In this document: one piece after another, positions 25,201-32,520 of the stretch | Numbering within the stretch: position 1 is the first letter of the stretch | Layout: the number at the start of each line of letters is the position of its first letter | Assembly: GCA_964625015.1 (NCBI GenBank) | Contig: CAZUZI010000005.1 | Span: 1 to 48,530, forward strand | Source: UBA5209 sp964625015 | Lineage (GTDB): Bacteria > Patescibacteriota > Dojkabacteria > SC72 | Length of the DNA: 48,530 nt | Direction: 5' to 3' | Position numbers and translations under genes: made by a program | The notes under the pieces: generated by a model | Told to the model about the DNA's origin: nothing | Databases searched by the model: none | Seen by the model: only the letters and a program-made list of their open reading frames with translations

Positions 25201-25345
25201 ACGAAGAAAGGATAAGAATCCATATCTCATTATCACGTATTCGCATCGTACAAAACGACAAGATGTATCTCGTAGATTCCTTAACATCATGCTAAAAAGA
25301 ATTCTCTATGAAGCGGGTATGGAAGATGTATGTATAACATGCTAA
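24702..25345 (+). pseudogene. Multiply broken tyrosine recombinase
   Basis: Compared with the intact gene at 29094 this copy has a one-base deletion in an A run near 24750, an in-frame TGA at 24884-24886 (intact: GGA), an in-frame deletion of about 110 bases near 25200 that removes the catalytic Lys strand, and loss of the C-terminal HxxR, His and Tyr region. Residues TTEQAKQLILKTKENRK and TGLRGIEVRRAM remain readable. It cannot be active. It separates the RelB-Fic module from the HigBA module. Confidence 0.92.
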
Positions 25346-25591
25346 TTCTAAAGATGTGACTGTCTGTCTTATGTATGTTGTTATGAAACGTATGTATCCC
25401 AAAATATAATGAATTAATATTTATATATGAGACAAGATGATTTCTTTTCTTTTTTAATGGATTTTAGGGAAATATCCGATTTTATACTTTATCAACCCAT
25501 AGAAAAATTTGATAAATACCCATGTAGAGATAACAATAGTTTAAGAAAAAGCGATGCATTATAATATTTAACCGCATTATGTGTTTAAATC

Positions 25592-25620
25592 TTGACATAA
25601 AGTGTAATATAAATTATAAT
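25592..25620 (+). promoter_or_regulatory. Full-consensus promoter of higBA
   Basis: TTGACA (25592-25597), a 17-base spacer and TATAAT (25615-25620) match the sigma-70/SigA consensus at all 12 positions. GGAGGTG (25634-25640) follows and the ATG is at 25645. The preceding 240 bases contain no gene that I can see. Confidence 0.92.
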
Positions 25621-25644
25621 TAAAATATATGAAGGAGGTGTGCA

Positions 25645-25956
25645 ATGGAAATTAATTTTCGATCAAAAAAACTTGAGAAGATACTATCAGATGATAGATT
25701 AATGAAAAAACACTTTTCAAGCATTTATTCTGGACTTAAAAATAGAATGACTGAACTACATGCGGTTAGAAACTTATCGTTGATTTCTCATAATCCACCT
25801 CCGAGAAAACACAAACTCAGTGGAAATTATGAAGGATATTGGTCAGTTGATGTTTCAAAGAATTATAGATTGTTATTTACAGCTTTTAAAAAAGATATAA
25901 TAAACGAAAATCAAATAAACAAAATAATTATTGAAGAAATAACGGATACGCATTAA
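25645..25956 (+). CDS. higB: HigB-like toxin (RelE superfamily)
   Basis: 103 aa. The sequence has HigB features: a start with a short strand and the FRSKKLEKI helix, LSGNYEGYWSVDVSKNYRLLF in the core, and the EITDTH ending typical of HigB. HigB enzymes are ribosome-dependent mRNA interferases. The toxin gene comes before its antitoxin, as is usual for hig. The gap to higA is 14 bases. Confidence 0.88.
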   Translation: MEINFRSKKLEKILSDDRLMKKHFSSIYSGLKNRMTELHAVRNLSLISHNPPPRKHKLSGNYEGYWSVDVSKNYRLLFTAFKKDIINENQINKIIIEEITDTH

Positions 25957-25970
25957 AGGAGGGTATTATA

Positions 25971-27011
25971 ATGGGTTTTAATTTTGTTGTTTCACCAGGA
26001 ACAATATTGAAAGAATATATGGATGCTCGTAATATTACTCAAAAGGATTTAGCGAAGATTACTGAGAGTAGTGAGCGTCACATATCCAACTTGGTTAATG
26101 GAAAGATCAAGTTAACCGAAGAATTCGCAATCAAGTTAGAGCAAGTTTTCAAAGACATTAAGGCAGAATTTTGGATGGACATAGAGACAGCATATAGATT
26201 ACACCTATTAAGAAATGACGATAAAGAAATTTTAAGATTAAGAACTATAGCAGAGGATTTTCAATTTAAACACGTATTTAAGGGTATGAAGATGTCACTT
26301 AAGGAACAAGCAATAAAAATGCTCGATATCCTAGGTGTTAACTCATTCGATGAAGTAGATAATCTGCTTAAAGAATTATCATTCAGTTTTATGGAGGATG
26401 GTGGAGACGAAAAGGCAATGTTATTATGGCTAAAGCTCTGTGAATCAGAAATAGAAATTCAAAATGATGTTGATAACATACCTTCATTCTCTATTGAGGA
26501 GCTAGAAAGAAATTTAGAAGTTTTTAGAGAATTAATGTATACTCAAGATTTCAATCTTGCTATTGATAATTTAAGAAGATTTTCAAATGAATTAGGTATG
26601 ATTTTTGTATTTCATGAGTCTATACCTAATGCAAAGATAAGAGGTGCAGTAAGAATTATCAATGATAGACCAGTTATTTATGTCTCTGACCGCTATAAAA
26701 GGTTAGATACACTGTATTTCGCATTTATCCATGAGATAGGGCATATCATAAAAAGAACTGCTTCAAAAGACATATATGAAATTCTTATTGAAGATGATGA
26801 GGAAAAACTAGTAAATAAGTATGCAAGAGATTTTTTCATTGATAATACTGAGTATCAAGACTTTATTAAACAACATAATGTTATCACAGCGGAAAACATT
26901 GTTGTATTATCAAAAAAACACAAAATCATACCAGATGTGCTTATAGGATTCTTAGAACACGATAAAGTCATAAAACATGGTGAGTTTAATTATTTAAAAG
27001 GAAAGATATAG
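25971..27011 (+). CDS. higA: HigA-like antitoxin fused to an ImmA/IrrE metallopeptidase domain
   Basis: 346 aa. Residues about 8-65 form an XRE helix-turn-helix (PGTILKEYMDARNITQKDLA). A linker of about 130 residues leads to a C-terminal ImmA/IrrE-type domain with HEIGH at 254-258, the zinc-binding HExxH motif. Ordinary HigA is about 100 aa, so this is the long form found with defence and phage-related genes. It probably neutralises HigB and represses the promoter at 25592, while the peptidase part may cleave or sense something else. AAGGAGG precedes the ATG. The next gene starts three bases after the stop. Confidence 0.85.
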   Translation: MGFNFVVSPGTILKEYMDARNITQKDLAKITESSERHISNLVNGKIKLTEEFAIKLEQVFKDIKAEFWMDIETAYRLHLLRNDDKEILRLRTIAEDFQFKHVFKGMKMSLKEQAIKMLDILGVNSFDEVDNLLKELSFSFMEDGGDEKAMLLWLKLCESEIEIQNDVDNIPSFSIEELERNLEVFRELMYTQDFNLAIDNLRRFSNELGMIFVFHESIPNAKIRGAVRIINDRPVIYVSDRYKRLDTLYFAFIHEIGHIIKRTASKDIYEILIEDDEEKLVNKYARDFFIDNTEYQDFIKQHNVITAENIVVLSKKHKIIPDVLIGFLEHDKVIKHGEFNYLKGKI

Positions 27012-27014
27012 GAG

Positions 27015-28052
27015 GTGACATACATGTACATACCAGTACTAAAGAATAGATTATTCGAAAATAAATTTATAAGGGAGCAAAGTAACTATTTCGATGAGAA
27101 AGTTATACCACTGATCGAAATATTGAATCAAAAAATTGGACGAACTTCAATGCAAATTGATGAATTACTCTCTATTTATGACAGCTACATCAATTCTACT
27201 TATTTTGTGGATTTTTTCACATTTGAAGAGGGAGAATATTCGAAGTATGATCTTAATCAGGTTCCTTTTTATATTGCTCATAGAAAGGATACGATAAATG
27301 ACTATTTTGAATTGTTGTCGTTGGTATGTGCTACTGAACATGGAATCCCTGTAATTTCAGTAAAAAAAGGAAGAGATTTCCTTCTAAACAAGGCATCAAT
27401 TAAATCACTTATCCAAATGTTACAAGCTCTGACCTCAAAAATAGCAGTGCGAATTCAGTCATCATTACTACAAAACTTCTTTATGGAAATAGATCCTTTG
27501 CTCAGAGAAGATGATTTACTTATCTATGATATCAATGAAGACTCGATTCAATCAAAATTTTTCGATAGAAAACTATTATCGAGAAGAAGTAGCTCGTATA
27601 AGATAATTTTGCTTCATTCACCTCGCTCAAGTAAACTAAATAATGGAAGTTATCTCGATGGAGATTATACCGGTTTAATTGATAATAGCATCAAAGTTGA
27701 GTATAAAAACCTTGGATTTGATGGTTTTGCTGATTATGCCGGTCTCAAAAATGTGTTGCCTACAGATAGTAGTAATGGCAAAGGTGCAGCATTGGGTTTA
27801 TTTTATAACGATTCGAATAACCAGTTCTTTTCGATAATGAATCCTGATACTGATCAAGGCACAAGAGGCCATCTTTATGTTCTTGACCAAGCACTTAATG
27901 TGTACAAGCAAAAACTTGACCCCTATGATAACTGCCCAGCGTTTGAGTATATGTATTTAAATTTATATAGCCAGGGTAAACCCGGGCAATGGGGGCAATG
28001 GAAGTACATTACAGTACTAAGATATGTCTCACAAGTAAAAAACAGCCTATAA
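27015..28052 (+). CDS. sce7725-family protein (related to Beta-protein family)
   Basis: 345 aa. The start YIPVLKNRLFENKFIRE followed by KVIPLIEIL is the pattern of the sce7725 and phage Beta-protein families. The conserved GFDGFADYAGL segment near 235 and the terminal HLYVLDQAL region fit sce7725 best. The start is not certain (MTYM: ATG at 27024 is also possible, with GGAGGTGA at 27011-27018). sce7725 genes are usually next to sce7726 genes, as here, but the pair is convergent in this window. The biochemical function is unknown; occurrence in mobile islands makes a defence role plausible. Confidence 0.65.
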   Translation: MTYMYIPVLKNRLFENKFIREQSNYFDEKVIPLIEILNQKIGRTSMQIDELLSIYDSYINSTYFVDFFTFEEGEYSKYDLNQVPFYIAHRKDTINDYFELLSLVCATEHGIPVISVKKGRDFLLNKASIKSLIQMLQALTSKIAVRIQSSLLQNFFMEIDPLLREDDLLIYDINEDSIQSKFFDRKLLSRRSSSYKIILLHSPRSSKLNNGSYLDGDYTGLIDNSIKVEYKNLGFDGFADYAGLKNVLPTDSSNGKGAALGLFYNDSNNQFFSIMNPDTDQGTRGHLYVLDQALNVYKQKLDPYDNCPAFEYMYLNLYSQGKPGQWGQWKYITVLRYVSQVKNSL

Positions 28053-28841
28053 TTAACTATAGACTGCTTCAACTGAGATATTGTTTTTAAAGAACCATTG
28101 ATAATCTAATGGTTTGATTATATTTCTATTTTCATAAAGATATAACCAACGTTCCTGATACTTTTCCTTCATTAAATCAATGAAGTATCTGTTAATTTGA
28201 TCCTTAGTGTGCGATTCAATAATTCTTTTGATCATTTCGTCTTTTGATATTTCAGGAGTACAAAGGATGCTTGTTAGTTGTTTTTTAGTAAGTTGCCTTA
28301 GTTGGAACAACGAGTCATATGATTGATTGAAAATTGGATCTCTATCAGTTCTGAAAGTGATTTTACCTTTAATTTTCGTATATGTGATGATACCAATCGT
28401 ATCATCAGTAATTTTCTTAGCTTCATTTAGTTTGTTTTGAGGAATAATTAGGTTCAGATATTGATAAGCCTTCTTGTAGTCAGCAATTTGTCCCTCTAAT
28501 CTATAAAAGGTATCATATTCTGTTTTAATTTCAAAAACCATACTTTTACCATTTAGCATGCAGATGTCAGCGCGACTAGTGCCTGTATTGAGTTCAAATA
28601 CCGTAACAGTACTTGATTTTGATTCCTTAAAACTAAATTTCTCAACAAATGCAGCTTTAATAACAGCTTCATTTAAGAAATCTTTGAGAATCTCCTTGTT
28701 GTATTGATCACGAATATTCATATTAGAATCAAAACTTGATTGACTAATCTGATTATAGTGATCAATCAGTTGCTTGTTTGTTTTTAGAGGAGAGTAGCAA
28801 TTAAAAAGAAGTCTTAAATCTTCCACATTTAATGATTTCAT
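28053..28841 (-). CDS. sce7726-family protein with a PD-(D/E)xK nuclease-like core
   Basis: 262 aa from the ATG at 28841 (GGAG nine bases upstream; a TTG at 28847 is too close to it). The core reads RADICML then VFEIKTEYDT: Asp92, then Glu104-x-Lys106, the PD-(D/E)xK arrangement, followed by RLEGQIADY, which is typical of sce7726. The stop codon directly abuts the stop of the sce7725-like gene with no base between. A TATACT box (28870-28865) provides a minus-strand promoter. A nuclease role is inferred from fold motifs only. Confidence 0.7.
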   Translation of the reverse strand: MKSLNVEDLRLLFNCYSPLKTNKQLIDHYNQISQSSFDSNMNIRDQYNKEILKDFLNEAVIKAAFVEKFSFKESKSSTVTVFELNTGTSRADICMLNGKSMVFEIKTEYDTFYRLEGQIADYKKAYQYLNLIIPQNKLNEAKKITDDTIGIITYTKIKGKITFRTDRDPIFNQSYDSLFQLRQLTKKQLTSILCTPEISKDEMIKRIIESHTKDQINRYFIDLMKEKYQERWLYLYENRNIIKPLDYQWFFKNNISVEAVYS

Positions 28842-29018
28842 ATTCAATTTCTCCTTTCATGCCTAGTATATCGTAATTTTAACATTATGAAGCATGTATT
28901 TCAATCTTTATGAGTTTATATTTGGATGTATATTTGAGAGAGAAGACGATTTATTATCAATATAGGTATTTGTAATGCAATAATCATAAAACATAGAATG
29001 GTTAATAACGTATAAAAT

Positions 29019-29592
29019 TAATCATTGATGAAAAAAGTAAAAAGTTCTCAATAGACCTAACATAAGGTAGAGAACTTTTTTATTGGAGAAAACATGAACA
29101 ATCATCCACTTGAACAACTCATCACTGAATATCTTGCTGAAAAAGATATTACAAAAGGATCTTATGATTTGTATATCACAGTACTAAAACAATATCTTAC
29201 ATACCTAAAAGAACATGATATCACTTATGCGACTAAACAAGATGTCAATGATTATATCAATATGAAAAAAACTAAAGGATATTCTGAAAAATGGATTTAT
29301 CATCAAATTAGTGCGATTAAAGGTCTATACCGCTATTTATCTCTGAACCAAAGACGTCTTGATCTTCCACATGAATATAGTATCAATATCACGCTATCAA
29401 TCAAAAATGTCAAAATTCACCAACAATCACCTAAAAAAGTACTCACCACTGAACAAGCTAAACAGCTCATCTTAAAAACAAAAGAAAATAGAAAATATAT
29501 TTGGCAATACCGTGATCATGCGATTATATACTTGATGCTGACGACAGGATTAAGAGGTGTTGAGGTAAGACGTGCGATGAGAAAAGATATAA
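29019..29592 (+). repeat. Direct repeat, intact copy (recombinase leader and 5' part)
   Basis: Counterpart of 24627-25200. It includes the leader hairpin and the first 500 bases of the intact recombinase gene. Recombination between the two copies would remove the HigBA/sce7725/sce7726 module as one 4.4-kb circle or deletion. Confidence 0.85.
29039..29081 (+). terminator. Intrinsic terminator hairpin in the recombinase leader, copy 3
   Basis: AAAAAGTTCTC (29039-29049) pairs with GAGAACTTTTT (29070-29080) across a 20-base loop and ends in T6. The ribosome site GGAG (29085-29088) and the ATG (29094) follow at once. It may end upstream transcription or act as an attenuator for the recombinase operon. 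Confidence 0.78.
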
Positions 29593-30029
29593 AAGATCTA
29601 AATGGAAAATCAGTCTTGTATGTTCAAGGAAAAGGTAGAGATTCTAAAGATACGTATGTCAAACTCACAGAAGGTGTGATAGAAGCCATCCATGATTACT
29701 TAAAGCGAAGAAAAGATAAGAATCCCTATCTATTTATCGTCTACAGGCACCGCACAAAACGTTATGATATGTCACGGATGTTTTTTAATAAGATGTTAAA
29801 GCGGATCATCAAAGAATCAGGCTTAGGAGACTTAGATATCACCCCACACGCCTTAAGACATACTGCTGCTACCTTAAACCTTTTAAGAGGTGGATCTTTA
29901 GAGGAAACGAAAAGACTCATGAGGCATTCAAAGCTTGAAACGACTCTCATCTATGCTCATCATCTCGACAGGAAAGTTGATGATTCAGCAGAGCAGATTG
30001 AACAATTTATTTTACGACATGATGACTAA
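29094..30029 (+). CDS. Tyrosine recombinase, XerC/XerD-like
   Basis: 311 aa, intact. The N-terminal core-binding domain (1-105) precedes the catalytic domain, with the full residue set: Arg154 (GLRGVEV), Lys180 (QGKGRD), His252 and Arg255 (HALRH), His278 (RHSK) and the nucleophile Tyr287 (IYAHH). It should cut and rejoin DNA at a specific site through a 3'-phosphotyrosine. It is co-transcribed with a paralogue that begins 10 bases later. Its closest relatives in the window are the broken copies at 22995 and 24702. Chromosomal XerC/D, a phase-switching invertase or an island integrase are all possible roles; the pairing and duplications argue for island movement. Confidence 0.93.
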   Translation: MNNHPLEQLITEYLAEKDITKGSYDLYITVLKQYLTYLKEHDITYATKQDVNDYINMKKTKGYSEKWIYHQISAIKGLYRYLSLNQRRLDLPHEYSINITLSIKNVKIHQQSPKKVLTTEQAKQLILKTKENRKYIWQYRDHAIIYLMLTTGLRGVEVRRAMRKDIKDLNGKSVLYVQGKGRDSKDTYVKLTEGVIEAIHDYLKRRKDKNPYLFIVYRHRTKRYDMSRMFFNKMLKRIIKESGLGDLDITPHALRHTAATLNLLRGGSLEETKRLMRHSKLETTLIYAHHLDRKVDDSAEQIEQFILRHDD

Positions 30030-30039
30030 GGAGGATATA

Positions 30040-31011
30040 ATGGAAGAGCATCCTTTAGAAGAATTAAGTGAAATCTATTTGAAAAGTCAAAACTTTAGTC
30101 CTAGAACGTTGAAGTCTTACCGGTTAGCCTATAAATTCTTTATCCAATATTTAAAGATGCGTGATATTATCTATGCTAGTACACGTGATGTGATTGGTTA
30201 TCGTGATGAAAAAAGAAGTCTGGGTTATTCAACCTACGCTATTCATATCCATATATGTGCGCTAAGAGGTCTTTATCGTTATCTAAACGTGCATCAGCAA
30301 GAACTTAAACTACCTGATGTATACCTTTATGACATCATGAAACCACTCCAAAACGAGAAAATTAAGAATCATTTGAATAAACATATACTCTCTATGGATG
30401 AAGCGAAACAGCTCATCATGGAATCGAAGAGAATCAGAAAATATACTTATCACTATCGGAATCACGCAATCGTCTATCTCATGCTGACTGCAGGTATAAG
30501 ACGTGATGAAATCATTAGACTTAAACGAAGTGATTACGTTGTTACTGATGGTATCGGTTATCTAACTATTAGAAAAAATGATTCTTTTGACGATCAAGTA
30601 GTGAAGTTATCTGATGGTGGAAAGCTTGCTCTTGATGTGTACTTAGAAAGAAGAAAAGATGACAAGATATATCTATTTACATCCTATAAGAAGGAATCAA
30701 AAGACGGATCTTTATCACACACCTTCTTTCAGAATATGTTTCCCAAGTTACTAAAGGATTGTGGCCTATCTGATAGGAGGATTACCCCGCATACCTTAAG
30801 ACATACGGCTGGCATCATTAATCTAATTAGAGGAGCGAGTGTCTTGGACACGAAAAAGTTTTTAAGACACCAAACGATTGCCTCAACGTTAGTCTATCAA
30901 GATTATATCGACAAGATGAATGACAGATCAGAAGAGTTACTTGATGCTTTCATATTAAAAGAAGACGGTCATTTGATTTATGATGTATGGATAGCATATC
31001 TTGAATCTTAG
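30040..31011 (+). CDS. Second tyrosine recombinase, paralogous to its neighbour
   Basis: 323 aa from the ATG at 30040 (GGAGG at 30030-30034); a longer frame starting at 29935 lies inside the first recombinase. It aligns with the first recombinase nearly residue for residue: Arg154 (GIRRDE), Lys179 (IRKN), His251/Arg254 (HTLRH), His277 (RHQT) and Tyr286 (VYQDY). It is diverged in sequence, so it is an old paralogue and not a recent copy. Adjacent recombinases may form a heterotetramer like XerC-XerD. A terminator follows at 31059. Confidence 0.92.
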   Translation: MEEHPLEELSEIYLKSQNFSPRTLKSYRLAYKFFIQYLKMRDIIYASTRDVIGYRDEKRSLGYSTYAIHIHICALRGLYRYLNVHQQELKLPDVYLYDIMKPLQNEKIKNHLNKHILSMDEAKQLIMESKRIRKYTYHYRNHAIVYLMLTAGIRRDEIIRLKRSDYVVTDGIGYLTIRKNDSFDDQVVKLSDGGKLALDVYLERRKDDKIYLFTSYKKESKDGSLSHTFFQNMFPKLLKDCGLSDRRITPHTLRHTAGIINLIRGASVLDTKKFLRHQTIASTLVYQDYIDKMNDRSEELLDAFILKEDGHLIYDVWIAYLES

Positions 31012-31058
31012 ACACATTTCCTCACCTATGGTATATCCATAAAAAGTATAGATAAAAG

Positions 31059-31091
31059 ATTAGCACACACCATATGTGAGTGCTATTTTTT
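31059..31091 (+). terminator. Rho-independent terminator after the recombinase pair
   Basis: TAGCAC-A-CAC (31061-31070) pairs with GTG-A-GTGCTA (31076-31085) with one A-A mismatch and a 5-base loop; T6 follows. It isolates the island from the polysaccharide genes. Confidence 0.85.
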
Positions 31092-31173
31092 GGCTTTATT
31101 GACTTATTTTTGCCGTTTATAGAAATAGATTTGAAATAAATGTTCGATTTTCAAACAAATTACCAAAATTTGC

Positions 31174-31202
31174 TTGTAATTTACCTGCGCGTGATGTAAA
31201 AT
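31174..31202 (+). promoter_or_regulatory. Promoter of the structural polysaccharide operon
   Basis: TTGTAA (31174-31179), 17 bases and TAAAAT (31197-31202) form a good promoter. TGTTCG (31141-31146) and CGAACA (31219-31224) are inverted hexamers on its two sides and may be binding sites of the regulator encoded next. Confidence 0.65.
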
Positions 31203-31228
31203 GTAATCATTCAATTACCGAACAATGG

Positions 31229-31864
31229 ATGGTGAGACGTTTGAGTGATAATCAGTTCTTTAAACCCACGGTTTTATACAAAGAGTATATGATTCTAGAT
31301 ATGATCGAAAAGAATCCTCATGTTACACAGCGTGAAATAAGTCAAGCTATTGGGATTGCAGTTTCAATGACGAATTTTTATTTAGATCAGTACGAAAAGA
31401 ATAAACTCATCATTAGAAAGAAGCACTCTACAAAAACTGTGGAGTATTTTGTTACTAAGAGAGGTAGTGAAAGAAGAAAACTTCTTAACATCTGGTACCT
31501 TAAATCATCCCATAATGTCTACCTTCAAGCAAAAGATAATATCACTTCATTCCTAAATCAAATTATTGATAAAGGATTTAAAAAGATCTTGTTATATGGG
31601 GCAGGAGAAGTAGCGGAGATTATGTTACAAGTGATGAATGATAATAAAGAGATTCCCCTAGAAGTTATAACTGTCATTGACGATGACCAAAACAGAGTTG
31701 GATCAAACGTCGTTAACATCCCAATTATATCGATCAATCAAATCAATCAGTATGACTTCGATGGCATCATGATTTCGAGTTATACACATCATGAAAAGAT
31801 TTATCAAAATTTAATGAATATTGATTTCCCAAAAAACAAAATCATTCATTTTTTTGACAACTAA
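31229..31864 (+). CDS. Winged-helix regulator with a Rossmann-like C-terminal domain
   Basis: 211 aa. Residues about 18-80 form a winged helix (HVTQREISQAIGIAVSMTNFYL is the recognition region). Residues 105-205 resemble the Rossmann start of CoA-binding/sugar-transferase-associated proteins, with LLYGAGEVAE near 118 and VIDDD near 152. This layout is seen at the head of exopolysaccharide clusters in Clostridia-like bacteria, where it probably senses a nucleotide or sugar ligand. The ATG at 31229 has no clear ribosome site; a TTG at 31241 with GGTGAG just before it is an alternative start. It is first in the operon and may control it. Confidence 0.75.
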   Translation: MVRRLSDNQFFKPTVLYKEYMILDMIEKNPHVTQREISQAIGIAVSMTNFYLDQYEKNKLIIRKKHSTKTVEYFVTKRGSERRKLLNIWYLKSSHNVYLQAKDNITSFLNQIIDKGFKKILLYGAGEVAEIMLQVMNDNKEIPLEVITVIDDDQNRVGSNVVNIPIISINQINQYDFDGIMISSYTHHEKIYQNLMNIDFPKNKIIHFFDN

Positions 31865-31885
31865 TACTAAAGAGGTTAATCATAT

Positions 31886-32512
31886 ATGTTCTATTTCTGG
31901 TTTAAACGATTTTATGACATGGTTTTATCATTGCTTGGATTGATCATTTTATCCCCTTTGTTTCTTGTTTTGATGGTGCTCATCAAATTCGATTCAAAAG
32001 GACCAATTTTGTTTAAACAAAAACGGATTGGCAGAAATAAAAAACATTTTTATATTTTAAAATTTAGAACAATGCGAATTGATACACCTAAGGATACACC
32101 AACTCATATGTTAGAAAATCCAGAGAAGTGGATTACAAAAGTTGGTAAATTTCTTCGAAAGACAAGTTTAGACGAACTTCCTCAAATCATAAATATCCTA
32201 AAAGGTGATATGTCCATCATTGGACCTAGACCAGCTTTATGGAATCAGTATGATCTAGTAGAAGAAAGAGATAAATATAATGTACATAAGTTATATCCTG
32301 GATTAACAGGATATGCACAAATTAATGGTAGAGATGAATTACCTATTCCTGATAAAGCAAAACTTGATGGCTATTATGTTAAACATATTAGTCTATGGTT
32401 AGATATCAAGATATTCTTTGGAACTATCAAAAGCATATTTAGATCTGATGGAGTTGTTGAAGGCGGAACAGGCACATTAGAAAAAAAGAAGATTGTTGAA
32501 GAAAGTAAGTAG
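31886..32512 (+). CDS. Priming sugar-phosphate transferase (PglC/WcaJ C-domain type)
   Basis: 208 aa. A single N-terminal membrane segment (about 8-30) is followed by the catalytic fold: FKQKRIGRNKKHFYILKFRTM, the SLDELPQ motif with the Asp-Glu dyad, GDMSIIGPRPA and PGLTGYAQINGR. It moves a sugar phosphate from a UDP-sugar to undecaprenyl phosphate and so starts the repeat unit on the inner face of the membrane. The product of the CapD-like dehydratase pathway (UDP-diNAcBac type) is one possible donor. AGAGG precedes the ATG. Confidence 0.92.
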   Translation: MFYFWFKRFYDMVLSLLGLIILSPLFLVLMVLIKFDSKGPILFKQKRIGRNKKHFYILKFRTMRIDTPKDTPTHMLENPEKWITKVGKFLRKTSLDELPQIINILKGDMSIIGPRPALWNQYDLVEERDKYNVHKLYPGLTGYAQINGRDELPIPDKAKLDGYYVKHISLWLDIKIFFGTIKSIFRSDGVVEGGTGTLEKKKIVEESK

Positions 32513-32520
32513 GTGTTACT

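Noticed and set aside
28043..28066. Bidirectional terminator between the convergent genes
   Set aside because: The hairpin has only 5 clean base pairs plus 3 after a mismatch, and no T run on either strand.
29935..30039. Fusion of the two recombinases through a long N-terminal extension of the second
   Set aside because: The extension is out-of-frame sequence of the first gene, and a strong GGAGG stands before the ATG at 30040.
22207..31228. CRISPR array
   Set aside because: No set of regularly spaced repeats occurs; the repeats seen are recombinase copies and isolated hairpins.
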